From Planctomicrobium sp. (lineage in GTDB: Bacteria > Planctomycetota > Planctomycetia > Planctomycetales > Planctomycetaceae): a stretch of DNA of 8,336 bases. The notes beneath the pieces were generated by a model. That model saw only the letters and a list, made by a program, of their open reading frames with translations, searched no databases and was not told the origin of the DNA. The DNA is taken from NCBI GenBank assembly GCA_029259835.1, contig JAJDEL010000448.1, forward strand, positions 1 to 8,336. The letters are read 5' to 3'. Position 1 is the first letter of the stretch; the number at the start of each line of letters is the position of its first letter. Positions 5,558-8,336 of the stretch are shown here, one piece after another. Both the position numbers and the translations under genes were made by a program.

Positions 5558-7309
5558 CTACTCGTTCAATTCAATTCCAAATTCGATTTTGAGCGAAGAA
5601 TCGTCCGTCGAGAGTGAAAGGTCCGCCTGTTCGAACAGCTTCAGGGCTTCGAGTAGAATTCCGATTTGCTGTTCCGCTTCTTCTCGAGTGTGACCATCGT
5701 TGAGCATGTTCTGTGCGATGAGGTGTGACCGGTTATCTTCCAATGCCAATTGCAATTGCGGGGCGTTTAACTCCATTTGGGTATTCATTTTTTCGGTGGA
5801 GCTTGATTCGGAAGTAGGTCTCTCTGCCGTGGCAATCGACCTCGCCAGACCGGTTGCTGAAGAAATGACAAGGCGACTGCCGGAGAACGCAATTGTCGGA
5901 GAAAAATTAAAGTTAATTTTTGCATCTGAGCCAGTTTCTTCGCCTTCCAGCGGGACAGGTCTCGCTGAAACAAAATCACCCCCTTCGAATTTATCGAAAC
6001 CAAGTTCAAACTGAGGTTGCCCGTTCATCGCGCCGATGACGTTGAAGAAGCCGATGAAGCTGTGGAAAATACGTCGGAACTCACGCGTTGTGGTTTCGGG
6101 GTCTTCCATCTCAGCGACAAGCGCAAAAGCTGGAATTTTGATTGCCGGGATGGGTTGGTCCTCGGAGTAGGTTTGCCGAGCTGCAATAATTTGCATTTGA
6201 GGAGTGAGTACTCCAAGAATGTCTTCGCCGAAGTCTTTGCCAGAGAAAAACGTCGAAAGGTTGCTATCGGCCTGAGCAAGTCCGTCGTTGACTTGTTCAT
6301 TAAACAGATCGCCCGAACGTAACCACATCTCCGAGACATTACGGTAGGCCGTCAAGCCGAACAGCATGTCTGGGATCTGCTGAAGTTGAGCCGCCTGCCC
6401 TGCCCCCTTCGGGCCGAAGAAATGTTCTCGCAGCTCTGGAACAGAATCTGGATCGTGTGGCAACTGGAAATTCAGTGCCACTCCATTCCCTTGAGCGTTC
6501 AACGATGCAGAGACGTGGGACGCGCCCGTTAACGTTTCCAGAACGCCCCCGAACAGAAGTTCTGCGGCCGGGTTATCTGACTTTCCGCTAAACAATTGTT
6601 GAAGCTTTTCGTCTTCCGCCTGACGCAATGGTTCTAGATTCAAAAATGCCCAGGCAATTGCGGAGTCGTCAACATTCTGTCGCACGTTTTGGAATTCTGA
6701 ATTGCTCGCAAACGAATCTTCCCTGCCATCCAGAAGTGCATCAATAAGCTGCTTTCCTAATTCGGACTTATTCCCTGCAATCAACCAGTTCCCGTGAGTT
6801 AAGAACCCGCCATTTTTTGCCATGTAAACTTCAACCCCACGGTACTCATTGATTTCATACGGATCGTCATTGCCTTTGTTTTCCGCATCTTTTCGAGCAA
6901 ACTCGATCACTTTGCTGACAACCTTGTTGAGGTTCTCTTCGTTCTCGCCTTTGAACAGAACAGCGAACCCTTCTGTCGCTGGGTCGAATGCAACAGTCAC
7001 TCCGCCTGCCGACAGGGCTGTCACCGCTTGCCGCCAGGTCATCCCCAACTGGGCTTCGATCATCCGTAATCCGAACATTCCCTGAAGGTACTGGGGCTGT
7101 TTCAAGAGTTCCTGATATGGCTCCAATTCCTGAAGTTGAGCATAGTAAGGGTGATCCAAAAAGGAACTGACCGTTGCCGACGGATCTTTGATCTCCGCAT
7201 ACAGAAGAGTTGACGGAGGGAGCAACTCAGAGGCAGTCTCAGCAGCATTCGATGGAGTCAAGAGGCCAAAGAGCAATAACGTCGAAAGCAAAACTTGGGA
7301 GGTCTTCAT
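5558..7309 (-). CDS. Secreted 583-aa protein of unknown function, first gene of the operon
   Basis: I do not recognise a firm family. The start is ATG at 7309-7307, because the protein then opens with a clear Sec signal peptide: MKTSQ, hydrophobic LLSTLLLFGLL, then TPSNA with cleavage probably after residue 22. An in-frame extension to 7531 would add 74 residues unlike a coding N-terminus. The ribosome site is weak (GGA, complement of 7316-7318, 6 nt upstream). The mature part opens with 'LLPPSTLLYAEIKDP' (29-43), a pattern I associate with planctomycete secreted proteins resembling DUF3352, in which substrate-like beta-rich modules are compared to thresholds. That similarity is impressionistic. 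Strands and short helices alternate throughout. There are no Cys residues in the mature protein and no membrane segment besides the signal. A coiled or helical segment lies near the C-terminus (about 536-562). The DUF1800 gene follows after 42 nt, so the product likely works with that pair. Confidence 0.85.
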   Translation of the reverse strand: MKTSQVLLSTLLLFGLLTPSNAAETASELLPPSTLLYAEIKDPSATVSSFLDHPYYAQLQELEPYQELLKQPQYLQGMFGLRMIEAQLGMTWRQAVTALSAGGVTVAFDPATEGFAVLFKGENEENLNKVVSKVIEFARKDAENKGNDDPYEINEYRGVEVYMAKNGGFLTHGNWLIAGNKSELGKQLIDALLDGREDSFASNSEFQNVRQNVDDSAIAWAFLNLEPLRQAEDEKLQQLFSGKSDNPAAELLFGGVLETLTGASHVSASLNAQGNGVALNFQLPHDPDSVPELREHFFGPKGAGQAAQLQQIPDMLFGLTAYRNVSEMWLRSGDLFNEQVNDGLAQADSNLSTFFSGKDFGEDILGVLTPQMQIIAARQTYSEDQPIPAIKIPAFALVAEMEDPETTTREFRRIFHSFIGFFNVIGAMNGQPQFELGFDKFEGGDFVSARPVPLEGEETGSDAKINFNFSPTIAFSGSRLVISSATGLARSIATAERPTSESSSTEKMNTQMELNAPQLQLALEDNRSHLIAQNMLNDGHTREEAEQQIGILLEALKLFEQADLSLSTDDSSLKIEFGIELNE

Positions 7310-7428
7310 ATTGAATCCAAAACCACGACAAAAGAACTTTGAGAGGGAAATATGTGTCAATCTATGGGGACTACCCGGTGAATCAGATCTGGGTGTCAGA
7401 AATCTGGCAATGTTCTTGCTCTTGATTT

Positions 7429-7454
7429 TGACGAGATCACGTGAGTTCTCGTCA
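7429..7454. promoter_or_regulatory. Dyad with 8-bp arms, candidate operator
   Basis: TGACGAGA (7429-7436) and TCTCGTCA (7447-7454) are perfect complements around a 10-nt spacer. The spacer begins with the perfect palindrome TCACGTGA (7437-7444). A plus-strand T5 run (7458-7462) follows after 3 nt, so a transcription-attenuation hairpin is an alternative to a protein-binding site. It lies between two divergent genes, about 120 nt from one and 104 nt from the other, where a shared operator would fit. Confidence 0.5.
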
Positions 7455-7456
7455 CC
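7440..7456 (-). repeat. 17-bp word, copy 2
   Basis: The reverse complement of this stretch is GGTGACGAGAACTCACG, identical to 348-364. It covers the right arm and part of the spacer of the dyad at 7429-7454. Confidence 0.7.
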
Positions 7457-7557
7457 GTTTTTAGGAAGCGAGTTGTGCAGTCTTGATTCCCACGGTCTCA
7501 AGCATAGACTCTGGGCTGTCAAAAATCGCATTTCATCGTATCTGACTTTCCCACCTT

Positions 7558-8336
7558 ATGTCCGAAATCCCCAATTCCACCTCCGACGACCAGGCTGATA
7601 TTCCGCCGGAAGACATACCAACAATCACTCTCCCGGACGATTTGCCGCCAGTGGAACCGCCATCGGCTGGCATGATCATTCAGTTGTTTCTCGTCCCAGC
7701 CGTGATTGTAGCAGTCATTGTGGGAGTGTATGCACTGTTCGGGCAGTTAGCATCGCAAGAACTCGACTGGCGCCAACTGGTCACAGATGTCAAAAGCGAG
7801 AACCCTCACGTTCGCTGGAGAGGTGCTCTGGGATTGGCACAAATGCTCGATACGGATGCTCAGCGAGGTGAGAAGAGTCAAAATCTGGCAGCAAACCCCG
7901 AAATCGCAACAGCACTTGCCGACCTGTTCGGGGAATATGTTGACCTCCATAATTTGTCAGAAGAAGAACTCAAGAACCTTGAATTCCTCTCAATTGCACT
8001 TGGCAGGATGAACGTTCAGGATGAAATCGTGCCGATCTTCAGAATAGGGATCAATACCGAACGTGACCGTGATGTCCGGAAACATTCACTGATCGGATTA
8101 TCAATGTTGGCTGGAAATGTTCATCTCGCCGGTCGTGAAATCGATCAACCTGAACTCATCGATGAGTTGATAGAAATTTCAAAAGAAAGTGACCGACTCT
8201 TTCGGCATCAAGGCGCGTATGCACTCGGGCTGTTCTGGTCCGATAGTAGCCACTCGCGGTTGATTGCCCTGCTCAGTGATCCAGACCTGATGACCCGAGC
8301 CAACGCTGCTGTTGGTTTAGCAAGAAACGATTCAGT
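7558..8336 (+). CDS. Membrane-anchored HEAT-repeat protein (3' end outside window)
   Basis: An open frame of 259 codons runs from ATG 7558 to the window edge with no stop. The start is well bounded: an in-frame TGA lies at 7543-7545 and the only following start-like codon before residue 39 is this ATG. No Shine-Dalgarno sequence is visible in the pyrimidine-rich upstream stretch. Residues 1-38 are acidic and Pro-rich. Residues 39-62 (MIIQLFLVPAVIVAVIVGVYALFG) form a single membrane helix without a cleavage site, so the protein is probably anchored with the rest outside the cytoplasm. HEAT-like helical repeats are visible at about 78-97 (NPHVRWRGALGLAQML), 171-186 (RDVRKHSLIGLSMLAG) and 214-256 (FRHQGAYALGLF..., SDPDLMTRANAAVGLA). 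HEAT repeats usually serve as protein-binding scaffolds; the partner is unknown. It is divergent from the minus-strand operon. Confidence 0.88.
   Translation, partial: MSEIPNSTSDDQADIPPEDIPTITLPDDLPPVEPPSAGMIIQLFLVPAVIVAVIVGVYALFGQLASQELDWRQLVTDVKSENPHVRWRGALGLAQMLDTDAQRGEKSQNLAANPEIATALADLFGEYVDLHNLSEEELKNLEFLSIALGRMNVQDEIVPIFRIGINTERDRDVRKHSLIGLSMLAGNVHLAGREIDQPELIDELIEISKESDRLFRHQGAYALGLFWSDSSHSRLIALLSDPDLMTRANAAVGLARNDS

Larger units (their letters stand above)
7310..7557. promoter_or_regulatory. Divergent promoter region of the operon and the HEAT-repeat gene
   Basis: This 248-bp gap separates the operon's first ATG (7309, minus) from the HEAT-repeat ATG (7558, plus), so it must carry both promoters. 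A weak plus-strand candidate is TTGATT (7483-7488), 16 nt, then TAGACT (7505-7510), each matching consensus at four of six positions. On the minus strand TTGACA occurs twice (complement of 7346-7351's neighbourhood and of 7517-7522), but neither has a good -10 partner at standard spacing. The dyad at 7429-7454 is the strongest structure here. Confidence 0.5.

Noticed and set aside
7310..7531. N-terminal extension of the 583-aa secreted protein
   Set aside because: The extra 74 residues precede a perfect signal peptide, include the dyad region and have no ribosome site. ATG at 7309 is the credible start.

Overview
The window looks like chromosomal DNA from a Planctomycetota bacterium. It carries two DUF1501 proteins with twin-arginine (Tat) signals, a DUF1800 protein, large secreted proteins of unknown function and a membrane-anchored HEAT-repeat protein, with wide AT-richer intergenic gaps between them. 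This mix is typical of planctomycete genomes. The assignment rests on gene content read by eye, not on a search. No phage, IS element, tRNA, rRNA or CRISPR is visible.

Layout from left to right. (1) Positions 1-95 hold the 5' end of a minus-strand gene, possibly an HDOD-domain protein, with a plausible promoter and overlapping palindromes behind it. (2) Positions 96-633 are a gene-free gap with several short repeats. One is a 17-bp word that recurs, inverted, about 7 kb away. (3) Positions 634-2046 (+) encode a stand-alone DUF1501 protein exported by Tat, closed by a strong two-way terminator. (4) Positions 2214-2666 (-) encode a small secreted protein made largely of Asn and His in short tandem repeats. 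(5) Positions 2886-7309 are a compact minus-strand operon of three genes. In transcription order these are a 583-aa secreted protein of unknown function, a DUF1800 protein and a second DUF1501 protein; the gaps are 42 and 59 nt and a terminator follows the last gene. (6) Positions 7310-7557 are a divergent promoter region with a clear dyad. (7) From 7558 to the right edge runs the start of a HEAT-repeat protein with an N-terminal membrane anchor, cut off by the window.

The DUF1800-DUF1501 pair is a widespread bacterial gene couple of unresolved biochemical role. Here it is led by an uncharacterised secreted protein, which suggests a three-part envelope system. The DUF1501 partner has a Tat signal while the DUF1800 partner has no visible export signal. 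The best candidates for something undescribed are this three-gene unit, the Asn/His-rich secreted repeat protein with its own leader hairpin, and the 17-bp word shared by two distant intergenic regions.
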